In this document: one piece after another, positions 1 through 8,179 of the stretch
Position numbering within the stretch: position 1 is the stretch's first letter
How the letters are laid out: every line of letters starts with the position of its first letter
Assembly (NCBI GenBank): GCA_964352985.1
Contig: CAYGUK010000064.1
Span: 1 to 22,152 of the forward strand
Length of the DNA stretch: 22,152 nucleotides
Direction of reading: 5' to 3'
From: CAYGUK01 sp964352985
GTDB lineage: Bacteria; Pseudomonadota; Gammaproteobacteria; JAHCLG01
Translations under genes and position numbers: made by a program
Notes under the pieces: model-generated
What the model was told of the DNA's origin: nothing
Seen by the model: the letters and a program-made list of their open reading frames with translations, nothing else
The model's database searches: none

Positions 1-474
1 TGTCACACCTATCATAATATAAACCATTTCAGCAGTCTTTTTACTTGGATTTATCCACGCATGAACTGTGGCTTTTTGTACGATACAATCTCCCTGTTGT
101 AGGCAAACGGTTTTGTTTTCTGTGACTAAATTGAGTTTACCTTTGGTTACAACTAAAAAATCAATTGTAGGCGTGTTATGTTTGCCATAGTTTTCTTTAT
201 TAATTTTTTGACCCTGACTATTATAGTATTGCTCAACTTGACTAAAAGGTGGAAAGGTCGAATGGCCAAATCGAAGATTTCCTGGCTGTAAATTAAAATT
301 AAATGGGGATTGTGTTTGCCCAGACTGTAACCCAAGATTTGTAATATTATTAAGAAACCAAAGTTCACTTGTTTGATGTCCATCAGCCATTTCCCAAAAA
401 GGGGTAATGTGATTTTCTTCTATAACATCAGAAGTATGGTTGTTTAAGTGATCAATAACAACTAATTTTGGCAT
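1..474 (-). CDS. Cupin-domain protein (3' end beyond window)
   Basis: The frame is open for 158 codons from an ATG at 474 to the window edge, so the C-terminus is missing. An AAAGG ribosome binding site lies about 9 bases before the ATG. The first ~65 residues are a lead-in segment. Residues ~70-157 read as a single cupin barrel: an FPP segment near residue 75, then TIDFLVVTKGKLNL (cupin motif 1) and GDCIVQKATVHAW (cupin motif 2), where the His of HAW is a likely metal ligand. This pattern matches a widespread family of small cupins of unknown substrate whose second motif reads GDxxVQxGTxHAW. The usual length is about 170-190 residues, so only the last strand or two should be missing. Fold assignment is confident; no reaction can be assigned. 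It is transcribed away from the kinase relic and has no visible functional link to it. Confidence 0.85.
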   Translation of the reverse strand, partial: MPKLVVIDHLNNHTSDVIEENHITPFWEMADGHQTSELWFLNNITNLGLQSGQTQSPFNFNLQPGNLRFGHSTFPPFSQVEQYYNSQGQKINKENYGKHNTPTIDFLVVTKGKLNLVTENKTVCLQQGDCIVQKATVHAWINPSKKTAEMVYIMIGVT

Positions 475-650
475 GAAGAGAGTAACCTTTTACAGATTAT
501 CATGATTTTATAATACTATTTTATTAACAAGTGGATCTCAACAAGAAAGTACCTGCTAATTAAAAAAAATAGTTGATATTATTTGTTGGGATTAAGCATT
601 GTGGACTTTTCCGAGATTAGGCTCATCAGCCGATTTAATCTGTTCGATAA

Positions 651-1075
651 ATTCTATATTCATTTAAAATATTGCATGATCATAATATTTCACATCGAGA
701 TGTGAAAATGGAAAATTTAATCATGTTGAGAGATGGTTGCATTAAAATAATTGATTTTGCTTTCAGCACGCTTGATTCTGCAAGAAGAAATAGCAAGTTT
801 GGAACTAAGCAACTCATTGCAGCTGAAATTATGAATACTAAACTGTATGATCCAAAAAAATCTGAGTTTCTAAGATGGCGGAATATCAAAGTATTGATAA
901 AGAGAAAATGCTTATGAGTGTTTTCTCTCGGAGAAAAACTGATATTCCCATTACTATATTCAATGCTATAATTGAACATCAACGAGTTAAAGATTCTGCT
1001 TTACCTTTATTAGCTGCTCCAGATGAAGAAGATACATCGAGCTTAACAACCAAAAGAAATTGTTGTTGTTTTTGA
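651..1075 (+). pseudogene. Eukaryotic-type Ser/Thr protein kinase remnant with CaaX-like tail
   Basis: Two overlapping frames carry pieces of one kinase-like gene. The first (651-917) opens right after a stop and reads ILYSFKILHDHNISHRDVK, then MEN: the kinase alpha-E helix and HRDxKxxN catalytic loop. IIDFAFS follows where DFG is expected, so the metal-binding motif has Ala for Gly, then a degenerate GT..AAE activation-segment end. The frame runs into a TGA at 915-917. The second frame (875-1075) overlaps it and ends in KRNCCCF, a C-terminal CCCF that fits a CaaX prenylation box. The N-lobe (Gly-rich loop, VAIK lysine) and the C-lobe helices after the activation segment are missing. Eukaryotic-like kinases and CaaX boxes both occur among secreted effectors of intracellular bacteria. 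The kinase identity is solid; that both frames once formed one gene is an inference. Confidence 0.75.
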
Positions 1076-1177
1076 ATAATACCCCCCAAATAATCTTGTC
1101 TACAAATCCAAGTTTAAATTAGTAAAGTTAAATGTTATCTTTTACCAACTTGTTATATTGGAATTGTATTTTATTTT

Positions 1178-2164
1178 ATGAATATCGTTATTTTATTCGT
1201 TGTTTTAGCCGTACCCTTAACATTTATTCTCCTCGGTTATGGCGGTTATAAATTATTATCTCGCTCATTAAATAAAGGGAATTATTCAAGTAAAATCCTG
1301 TCTATAGTATTGATAGTTATCGGATTTATATTTCTATATCTCAGCTATCATATTGTCACTCATCAAAATGTGGCAGTTTCACAAGATAGTAATCCAATAG
1401 GTGCGTTAATATTTGGATTATTTTTCATTAGTATTGGTTTGCGTCTTGGCTTTAAACGAGGAGGCTTGCTTGACTTTATTCGAGCGACTAAAAAAAGATG
1501 CTATTATTCTATGTATTGCTTTGGCCTAATAACGGCAATCTTTGTTATTGATTTTTTGAATCGTCTGTTTTATGGGACACAAACATTAAATAATATTGAA
1601 TTTTATCTCGTTGAACTGCTTATCATTTTAATTTGTGGCGGTATTTCTTATGGATTATGGCGTTTATCAAAGTTACCTGAAGAATTCTTTAACATACCTA
1701 TTTCAGTTGTTTTACTCGATGAGTTTAAACTAATTGGCGTTGAGGAAATTTCAGAGATATCCATGCCACTTGCTTGTGAGAAAGCTTGGGAAAAAATTCA
1801 ACAAGCCTCTTTATTTGACAATGATGACTATCGCTATTTTTGGGAAATTCCTTGCGATGACGAAAAACTAATTGAAAACAATTCAAACTATTCTTATATT
1901 GCATGTTGCAATAAAAAACAAAATCAAGAATATGACTTAATAGAAACATTATTTCCAGGTTCGTATTATGCCGTTTTTGAGTATGAAGGACCACATGCTT
2001 ACTTAAATAAATATATGAATGACTTGATGAATCGTTGGCTACTATTAACAACATTTAAACTTAAAAATGATTCAATTTTTGTGGAATATTTGAATTTTAA
2101 AGAATGGCAACAAGATAATGTCATGCCAAAGATGAAGTTATATATTCCATTAACAATGCCTTAA
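1178..2164 (+). CDS. Five-helix membrane protein with soluble C-terminal domain, unknown function
   Basis: The protein has 328 residues and I do not recognise it. The N-terminal half is hydrophobic with five predicted membrane helices at about residues 3-27, 40-60, 74-92, 108-128 and 141-161. Short basic loops (KKR at 105-107) suggest inside loops. Residues ~165-328 form a soluble domain rich in acidic and aromatic residues (ACEKAWEKIQQASLF, ending in a KLYIPLTMP strand). The layout suggests an inner-membrane anchor carrying a cytoplasmic domain. No Shine-Dalgarno sequence is visible before the ATG, so the exact start is unsure, although the first residues look like a genuine membrane helix. 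It converges on rnz with 34 bases between the stop codons and no obvious terminator hairpin. Unbroken length and membrane pattern support a real gene. Confidence 0.7.
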   Translation: MNIVILFVVLAVPLTFILLGYGGYKLLSRSLNKGNYSSKILSIVLIVIGFIFLYLSYHIVTHQNVAVSQDSNPIGALIFGLFFISIGLRLGFKRGGLLDFIRATKKRCYYSMYCFGLITAIFVIDFLNRLFYGTQTLNNIEFYLVELLIILICGGISYGLWRLSKLPEEFFNIPISVVLLDEFKLIGVEEISEISMPLACEKAWEKIQQASLFDNDDYRYFWEIPCDDEKLIENNSNYSYIACCNKKQNQEYDLIETLFPGSYYAVFEYEGPHAYLNKYMNDLMNRWLLLTTFKLKNDSIFVEYLNFKEWQQDNVMPKMKLYIPLTMP

Positions 2165-2198
2165 TTTTTCAGGTGCACTGTTATTAATATAGCTTGTA

Positions 2199-3119
2199 TC
2201 AAATGCTTATTTCAATCCCATCCCAAACTAATTCTGCATTTTCAAAAATGGATTTTGCCTCATCAACTAAAATTGTTAAATCTTCTTCACTATATCTTGA
2301 ACTAATATGCGTTAATATTAAGCGTTTGGCTTTTGCTTTTTTGGCTACTGTTGCCGCATGGCTTGAAGTGCTATGTAAATATTCTTCAGCTTTAGGCAGA
2401 TCGGCCTCTAGATAAGTCGATTCGTGAATGACTATATCCGCATGACTGGCGAGTGTAATCGAATTGTCGCAATAAAAAGTATCACTACAATACGCGATTA
2501 TTTTTCCTTGTTGTTTTTCACCAAGATAATCACTAGATTTTAATACACGACCGTTTTCAAGATGAATATCACAACCTTGTTTAATTTTAGCGTAATCGGG
2601 ACCTGGCATGAGACCTGCAGCTTGTAACTTTTCTACGAGTAACTGACCAGGTTTATCATTTTCTTTAAAACGATAACCAAAAGCAGGTACGCGATGATGA
2701 AGTGGTAAAGTTTCAATAGTAAAAAAATTTTCTTCAATTAATCGTTTATTTTCGATGGCATGAAAATTAAGTTTTATCGATAAATGAGTATCACTCAGCT
2801 TAAAAATGGGCATTAAATAATTTTTTAACAACTCGGGGCCATAAATATCTAATTCTTTAATGGCATATTTATGATTTAATGTTGAGATTAATCCAGGTAA
2901 GCCAAATATATGATCACCATGCATGTGGGTGATAAATATACGCCTTAATTGATGGATTTTATAAGAACAATATTTTAATAGTTGTTGTTGTGTTCCTTCG
3001 CCACAATCTAAAAGCCAAATTTCTTGATGATGAGGCCAATTTATTGCAATACTTGTCACGTTTCTTTCGGTTGTTGGGGTACCTGAGCTGGTTCCTAAAA
3101 ATAGTATGGTATTATTCAT
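2199..3119 (-). CDS. rnz: Ribonuclease Z (tRNA 3'-processing endonuclease)
   Basis: This is a 306-residue metallo-beta-lactamase-fold nuclease that cuts the 3' trailer from precursor tRNAs in the cytoplasm. The zinc motif THMHGDH lies at residues 64-70, after the LLDCGEGTQQQL strand-loop typical of RNase Z. Further family marks are the LPLHHRVPAFGYRF segment, the exosite-like GLMPGPDYAKIKQG, the metal-binding SDT of IAYCSDTFY, the HEST motif, and the closing LILTHISSRY. All predicted zinc ligands are present and the length is usual for the short bacterial form. It lies 44 bases downstream of the ABC-F gene on the same strand, so cotranscription is likely. No strong Shine-Dalgarno sequence precedes the ATG. 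Confidence 0.96.
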   Translation of the reverse strand: MNNTILFLGTSSGTPTTERNVTSIAINWPHHQEIWLLDCGEGTQQQLLKYCSYKIHQLRRIFITHMHGDHIFGLPGLISTLNHKYAIKELDIYGPELLKNYLMPIFKLSDTHLSIKLNFHAIENKRLIEENFFTIETLPLHHRVPAFGYRFKENDKPGQLLVEKLQAAGLMPGPDYAKIKQGCDIHLENGRVLKSSDYLGEKQQGKIIAYCSDTFYCDNSITLASHADIVIHESTYLEADLPKAEEYLHSTSSHAATVAKKAKAKRLILTHISSRYSEEDLTILVDEAKSIFENAELVWDGIEISI

Positions 3120-3163
3120 CGCGTTTTAGTACTAATTATCTATTATAAAATGATAGCATAAAA

Positions 3164-4771
3164 TTAAGTGTTATCTAATGATATCGTTTTATTAATACCG
3201 ATATTTTTCAAAAATTGTTGATCATGAGAGATAGCTAAAATAGCACCCTGATAGCAATTTAACATAGCTTCTATCGCTTTAACGGTGGTTATATCGAGAT
3301 GATTTGTCGGTTCATCGAGTATAATTAATTGTGGCGGCTCTTTTGCCAGTAAACAAATTGCAAGTCCAGCACGCATTTTTTCACCTCCGCTTAAATGTGA
3401 CACTATTTTATTCGCCTCAATATTCCTAAAATGAAACATAGCTAGTGCACTATAAGCATCATATAATTGTAATGAAGGATTGAGTTGTTGAAAATTCTCA
3501 ACTAGTGTTAACTCTTTTTCTAAAAAATCGACATCTTGATCAAGATAGGCGCTGGTATTGAGCCTCATTATAATATTTCCGGAAGAGGGCGAAAGTTCTC
3601 CTTTAATTAACTTTATTAATGTTGATTTACCACAGCCATTACGTCCAACGATAGCGATTCTTTCTGGCCCTGTAATTGTTAAATTGAATTTTTTGATGAG
3701 TGTGTCATTTTGATTATTATAATTAAAATATAAATTTTCGATTGTTAATAATGTTTTGTTTTGGGGAACATGTGTTGCATCAAGTGTTAAATTATAATCC
3801 TGTTTAAATTCGATTTTGTCTTTGATTGTTGCAAGATTTGATTCAGCTGATTTTATTAAACGTTGGTCTTTTGTCGATAATTTATGCTGAGTTTTTTCTG
3901 AGCGCTCTTTCATTGCATCTAAAATAATTTTAGTTTGACCACGAGATTTTCTTGCTTTTTTTCCTTTGGATTGTCGTTGTTCGTGTTTGTCTCGACTAGC
4001 TTGAATACTTGCTTTTGTTTTTTTGATTGAACGTTTTGCTTCGATATGGTCTTGCTCTATTGCTTGCATGTTTAGTGTTTTTTTGGCATGATAAAAATCA
4101 TAATTACCACCATAACAATGCAAGCCTTTTTTAGTCATTTCAACGATAACATCCATTTTGTTGAGTAGGGTTCTATCGTGGCTTACTATAATCATGCCTT
4201 TTTGAGATAAATCAATAAATTGATATAACGTATCTCGAGTAAGTTTATCTAAATTATTGGTTGGTTCATCGAGTAAAATAAAATCTGACTGGGCTAAAAA
4301 TACTTTAGCGAGTAATACTTTGGTTTTCTGACCACCACTCAGTATTGAAAATCGTTGCAAAAGATCAAGAGGCCATAAATCCAGTTGACGAAAAATAGAT
4401 TCTATCTTAGTTTCAATATCCCAGTGATCTTGCAACATTTTAAGATCACCCTCAGTATAGTTACCACTATTGACATTTTTTAATGCCTCAAATATTGTAG
4501 ATAGACATAATACTTGTAGAATACTATAAGATTTAGGAAATAATGTGTGGGATTGGGGTAATAGCGTTAGTTTAGCATGATGATGTATCGCGCCTTCATT
4601 AGGGGGTATTTCACCTGATATTAGTTTTAACAACGTTGTTTTTCCCACGCCATTATCACCAACCAAGCCGTATTTTCGAAGGTTAAAAGTTAGATTGATT
4701 TTATTTAATTGAACTGGACAATGATCTAATTGAAATGAAACATTGTTGAAAATAATTTGTGGAATAGTCAT
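3164..4771 (-). CDS. ABC-F family ATPase (translation-associated, no membrane domain)
   Basis: The protein has 535 residues and two ABC ATPase domains in one chain. Domain 1 has Walker A GDNGVGKT (38-45), signature LSGGQ (144-148), Walker B FILLDEPTNNLD (164-175) and a switch SHD (197-199). Domain 2 has Walker A GRNGCGKST (377-385), signature LSGGE (460-464), Walker B LIILDEPTNHLD (482-493) and SHD. A charged linker of about 100 residues (roughly 228-330) rich in Lys, Arg and Gln joins them, as in ABC-F proteins that reach into the ribosomal E site. No transmembrane segment is seen, so it is not a transporter. Members act as translation factors or give ribosome-protection antibiotic resistance; the subfamily cannot be settled by eye. 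The start is an ATG at 4771 with AAGAGA upstream. It is probably the first gene of a transcript that includes rnz. Confidence 0.93.
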   Translation of the reverse strand: MTIPQIIFNNVSFQLDHCPVQLNKINLTFNLRKYGLVGDNGVGKTTLLKLISGEIPPNEGAIHHHAKLTLLPQSHTLFPKSYSILQVLCLSTIFEALKNVNSGNYTEGDLKMLQDHWDIETKIESIFRQLDLWPLDLLQRFSILSGGQKTKVLLAKVFLAQSDFILLDEPTNNLDKLTRDTLYQFIDLSQKGMIIVSHDRTLLNKMDVIVEMTKKGLHCYGGNYDFYHAKKTLNMQAIEQDHIEAKRSIKKTKASIQASRDKHEQRQSKGKKARKSRGQTKIILDAMKERSEKTQHKLSTKDQRLIKSAESNLATIKDKIEFKQDYNLTLDATHVPQNKTLLTIENLYFNYNNQNDTLIKKFNLTITGPERIAIVGRNGCGKSTLIKLIKGELSPSSGNIIMRLNTSAYLDQDVDFLEKELTLVENFQQLNPSLQLYDAYSALAMFHFRNIEANKIVSHLSGGEKMRAGLAICLLAKEPPQLIILDEPTNHLDITTVKAIEAMLNCYQGAILAISHDQQFLKNIGINKTISLDNT

Positions 4772-5227
4772 GATGCGGATCTCTTAAAATATTAAATAAT
4801 TTAACTGCTTAGTCAGTTAAAACAATCATTTACATTTAAGATTTATTACGCATTGGACCAAAACCTCTTGATAATACCGATGAATTAACAATAATATAGC
4901 ACAACAATCATATAAATCATATTTTTTATTGAGAACAACACTATTTCGCAGAAAATTGATTAAAGTAATAAACCAAAATCAAAAGAAATCTATGTAACTT
5001 ATAATTAAAAATACTATTGAGGTTTTACAAAATAAAATTAAAGCAATTTAGATTGAGTTAGAAAATCTATCTTACAATTTCGAACAGTTCCAAGCCAGCC
5101 TATGGATATTAATTTCTCTAATATAAAGCATTAACACGTTTAAGATTTGTCTCTCGCTCTAAAAAATATATTGTTCCTAACCATCATCAATTACCACATT
5201 GTATATTAATTTACATACTGATTCATT
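4772..5227. other. AT-rich intergenic region, no gene seen
   Basis: This 456-base stretch separates the ABC-F start from the 3' end of the next minus-strand gene. It contains the inverted repeat at 4801-4820 and presumably the ABC-F promoter. No open frame with coding character and no RNA gene was recognised in either strand. Confidence 0.6.
4801..4820. promoter_or_regulatory. Inverted repeat upstream of the ABC-F gene
   Basis: A perfect 7-bp inverted repeat (TTAACTG, 6-base spacer, CAGTTAA) lies 30 bases upstream of the ABC-F start codon, in AT-rich DNA where a promoter would be expected. It could be an operator or a leader hairpin. ABC-F resistance genes are often controlled by leader structures, but I see no leader peptide here. 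Evidence is position and symmetry only. Confidence 0.3.
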
Positions 5228-6445
5228 TTATAGTTCAACATGTCTTGCTTGTATATTTCTACGTCCAATTAATTTTCTGCGCGTATCACTGGGTAAAAGA
5301 TTATCTACAATAAAATTTCTGATATTAGTTGATAAAGACTCTAATAACGACGTAGTCCATTCGGTTGTGGTGACAGTAACTGGTGAAGTAACAAACAAAT
5401 TTCTTGGATCAAAAACATTGCGTAAAGATACCGTTATTATTTTTGATCTCACATACTCATCTTTTCGGGGTCTCCTATCAAAAATTGAAATTTCCACAGA
5501 ACGGAGATTACTAGTATCAACAAAAACAAGTTTTCTATTACTTTGCATTGATTGAAAAATCTCATCCGTTAATTTAGCATTACAGCGAATAGCTTCAATA
5601 ATTTGCACATTAACATTAGCAAGAACATTATAAATTCCAACACCATTAAAACGTTTCTTTAAATATTGCTGTATCGCTGTTTTATCATGACGATCTGTTG
5701 GTGCTTTAAGATAAAACCATTTACTATTACGATAAATAATGAGATCACATAAAATATCTCGAACTGTTATAGTTTTGTCATTACGCGCTAAATATTCCAT
5801 TTCCTTTTGAAGATTACTTCGTTTAATTATTTTATGGTTATCAGTTAAACGCAATAAATGCTTCATCATCATCGCATTACCTCTCGCTTTTTTTTCCGCT
5901 ATTTCAATTAAAATAATTGCATTAGATGGCATTATTTCCTGGTAAAAAGCAGTTTGTGAATCCGCCATCATCAAATGTGTAGTCGCTACGGGAATTGAAA
6001 ATTCTTTATCACGCGTTGCTATCATTTTTGTGATGGGATTATCTTTATCAGCTAAAATATCCCTAAAGTGTTCTGCTATTGATAATGCAAGAGGCTTTTT
6101 TTGTGGTGACCATTTTCTTAAACAATGATCCATATGATCAAGCATTGTATCATTAAAGTCGCACTTTTTACCTGCATTAGATACTAAAGAATAAGCAGAA
6201 AAATCAACACTACCACATGCAGTGTAAGATTTAGCAGCGTGAATTAAATCTTGATTAACGTTATCGTATTGCAGCGTGAATGGTATTTGTTCAGGACAAG
6301 AAAATTGTGTTACTACAGTGCTTTGCGTAGTAATACCCAAGAAAATTGAACTAAAACGATATCCTTCATTCAATAATACAATGAATAATACTGAAAGTTT
6401 AAATAGGTTGTAACGATTTAAATTTTGTATTTCTGGAAATGCCAT
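5228..6445 (-). CDS. Large protein of unknown function with one N-terminal membrane segment
   Basis: The protein has 405 residues from the ATG at 6445; the frame stays open to a TTG at 6478, but a TTGACA promoter element sits just upstream of that TTG and favours the ATG. I do not recognise the family. A hydrophobic segment follows the N-terminus (YNLFKLSVLFIVLLNEGYRF), a single-pass anchor or uncleaved signal. The rest is a mixed alpha/beta body with three Cys in its first part (SCPEQ, YTACGS, KKCDF), a Lys/Arg/Met-rich middle (EKKARGNAMMMKHLL) and a Thr/Val-rich stretch (SPVTVTTTEW) near the C-terminus. It is divergent from the 6748 gene. An orphan protein of this size beside other orphans, in a genome that carries a decayed eukaryotic-type kinase, would fit a secreted effector, but no secretion signal can be proven by eye. 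Confidence 0.65.
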   Translation of the reverse strand: MAFPEIQNLNRYNLFKLSVLFIVLLNEGYRFSSIFLGITTQSTVVTQFSCPEQIPFTLQYDNVNQDLIHAAKSYTACGSVDFSAYSLVSNAGKKCDFNDTMLDHMDHCLRKWSPQKKPLALSIAEHFRDILADKDNPITKMIATRDKEFSIPVATTHLMMADSQTAFYQEIMPSNAIILIEIAEKKARGNAMMMKHLLRLTDNHKIIKRSNLQKEMEYLARNDKTITVRDILCDLIIYRNSKWFYLKAPTDRHDKTAIQQYLKKRFNGVGIYNVLANVNVQIIEAIRCNAKLTDEIFQSMQSNRKLVFVDTSNLRSVEISIFDRRPRKDEYVRSKIITVSLRNVFDPRNLFVTSPVTVTTTEWTTSLLESLSTNIRNFIVDNLLPSDTRRKLIGRRNIQARHVEL

Positions 6446-6469
6446 TTTGTCTTCTAACGTCTTTTTAAT

Positions 6470-6497
6470 ACGATACAATTAATAAATATGCTGTCAA
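6470..6497 (-). promoter_or_regulatory. Candidate sigma-70 promoter for the 6445 gene
   Basis: On the minus strand a perfect TTGACA (-35, plus positions 6492-6497) is followed after 16 bases by TATCGT (-10, 6470-6475). Transcription would start near 6463, leaving a leader of about 18 bases before the ATG at 6445. A competing TATAAT lies upstream at 6502-6507 but lacks a good -35. Confidence 0.4.
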
Positions 6498-6747
6498 ACT
6501 GATTATAGCGATCTAAATCATGAAAATCTAGAAGTATAATCTGATAATATACAAGTGCGCTCGTTTATTTTTATTTGCTATAATTATTTAAGCGCTTTTA
6601 ACATATTCAAAACCCTTCAAGTTTCACAATTCTATTCGCTCCTTTAAATAAGTGCTTTCTAAGTTTTTGTATATTAAATAGGACTATTTAATTAAAAATA
6701 AATCTTAGATAGTACAGCTTTGTTCATTATCATAAAAGAAATTAAAA

Positions 6748-7806
6748 ATGTCATATTCAATTGCTGGAAGCAAGATTTTTGATGAACCCCTTGTAAAAGT
6801 TATTAATAATTATAAAAGTCGTTTGTCACGTTGTGCTGGAAACCCAGAATCTATTCACCTTTCGATTGCAATTAAATTTAAAATGTTTTATGACCAAAAC
6901 TATAAGCTCCAATTTTTAATTACAAAAATAATAAATAACTTTAGCTCGGATAAAGTTTATATTTTAACGTTACTTGGACATCAATTTTGGAATATTTTTA
7001 TCGAAGTGTTGAAGCTCAAAAATGGTAAAGATAATAAATTATGTGATGAAATAAAAAAAATCAATGTTGAATTATTTCAAGAAGATGAGATAACAAACGC
7101 AATAATAATGCTTGAAAATGCAATTAAGTGCTATCAAGCTGCCGGAATCAATTTGCGACAACATCAAGATTATAAAGATTTACCCGATGCGCTAACATTA
7201 CTTCAGCAACAATCATCAGGGATGACCATAAGTGATAGTTTGTCGCCTGAAACAGTGGATGAAATGGATGTTGATCCTGCTGAGGTACAGTATGAAACAG
7301 AATTGGCAGCCACATTAAATCAGAATAATAGTCAGTCATTTATTCCACTCATTGCAAAAGAAAACCTACAACAAGTTGCAAAGCATGTGAGAGATAGCCT
7401 GTTTAATTCTCATCTCGTTGAACAATATAATAGATGTGGGCAATCTAGAAGAACTTACCAACCCATAATTAAACAGGTGATAGATTCTAAAGATTATCGT
7501 AATCCTATTTATCATGTAACAATAATGATACCTGTAGAATTTCAAGTATGTTTTTCTGATTGTTTTGGCCAAAGTGAAGAAATGTATAATCAATTTAAAC
7601 TATTTTTAGAAAACATATTTAAAGGTTCAGTATGTAACACTAAAAATATTCAACTTAATTCTTATTATTATGAATATATCTATCACTTACCATTTGATGA
7701 TAATGAAACACTTCAAGCATTCATTAAAAATGTAAATAATCATTTTGTCCAAAATGAAGAGATTCTGCACTCGACACGACTTAAACCTGGACAACCTTGT
7801 ATTTAA
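6748..7806 (+). CDS. Unknown soluble protein with C-terminal alpha/beta module
   Basis: The protein has 352 residues, no membrane segment and no family I recognise. Residues 1-150 look largely helical. Residues ~155-200 are polar and acidic (DEMDVDPAEV) and probably a flexible linker. Residues ~252-335 form a compact module: a strand YHVTIMIPVEF, a helix ending FLENIF, a strand NIQLNSYYYEY and a helix LQAFIKNVNNHF. A similar order of elements appears in the next gene (see findings). It ends shortly after at LKPGQPCI. Only a weak AAAGAAA precedes the ATG. It is divergent from the 6445 gene and in tandem with the 8180 gene, separated from it by 373 bases that contain a strong hairpin, so the two are probably separate transcripts. 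Confidence 0.65.
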   Translation: MSYSIAGSKIFDEPLVKVINNYKSRLSRCAGNPESIHLSIAIKFKMFYDQNYKLQFLITKIINNFSSDKVYILTLLGHQFWNIFIEVLKLKNGKDNKLCDEIKKINVELFQEDEITNAIIMLENAIKCYQAAGINLRQHQDYKDLPDALTLLQQQSSGMTISDSLSPETVDEMDVDPAEVQYETELAATLNQNNSQSFIPLIAKENLQQVAKHVRDSLFNSHLVEQYNRCGQSRRTYQPIIKQVIDSKDYRNPIYHVTIMIPVEFQVCFSDCFGQSEEMYNQFKLFLENIFKGSVCNTKNIQLNSYYYEYIYHLPFDDNETLQAFIKNVNNHFVQNEEILHSTRLKPGQPCI

Positions 7807-8179
7807 CGAAGAGGCAAACTGATTAAATACAGTTTAAGTAGTGCTATTATTAATTTTACTTTAACAGCACTGGACGTATTAAAAAGGCTTGTTGTAGGTA
7901 GTAGAATATTCATTGTTTGATATCTTTCAAAGTAAATCTTCAATCCTTACTTGCTATTTATTAGGGTCAGATTCAGCAGTGGTTAAGTTGGTATTACATC
8001 ATTAAATACGTCTTATTTAATGATATATAACTTTTCACTTTCTTTGTATTATTGTTTCTTAAAATTATTAATATCATAAATACTCAGAAAAAAGTAATTT
8101 TCGGTTAAATATTTATTAATGCAGTCAATTACAAGTAAACACAGAGCAATAACGATATGAAATCAAGAAGAATACAAAT
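7807..8179. other. Intergenic region with one strong hairpin, no gene seen
   Basis: This stretch of 373 bases between two tandem orphan genes has no credible open frame. It holds the 11-bp-stem inverted repeat at 7998-8024 and, before the 8180 gene, an AAGAAG-type ribosome binding site. A GTGCT/AGCAC pair separated by 20 bases lies soon after the first stop codon. Confidence 0.55.
7998..8024. terminator. Perfect 11-bp inverted repeat, terminator or operator
   Basis: ATCATTAAATA, a 5-base loop CGTCT, and TATTTAATGAT form a perfect 11-bp stem. The stem is AT-rich and no clear U-run follows, so it is a weak intrinsic terminator at best. It lies about 190 bases after the 6748 gene and 155 before the 8180 gene, so it could equally be a binding site for a dimeric regulator. 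Confidence 0.4.

Noticed and set aside
8055..8075. Possible PmrA-type box (CTTAAAATTATTAATATC) before the 8180 gene, as found before effector genes in Legionella and Coxiella
   Set aside because: The half-sites are spaced about 9 bases instead of the 11 expected and each has mismatches; in DNA this AT-rich it is easily chance.
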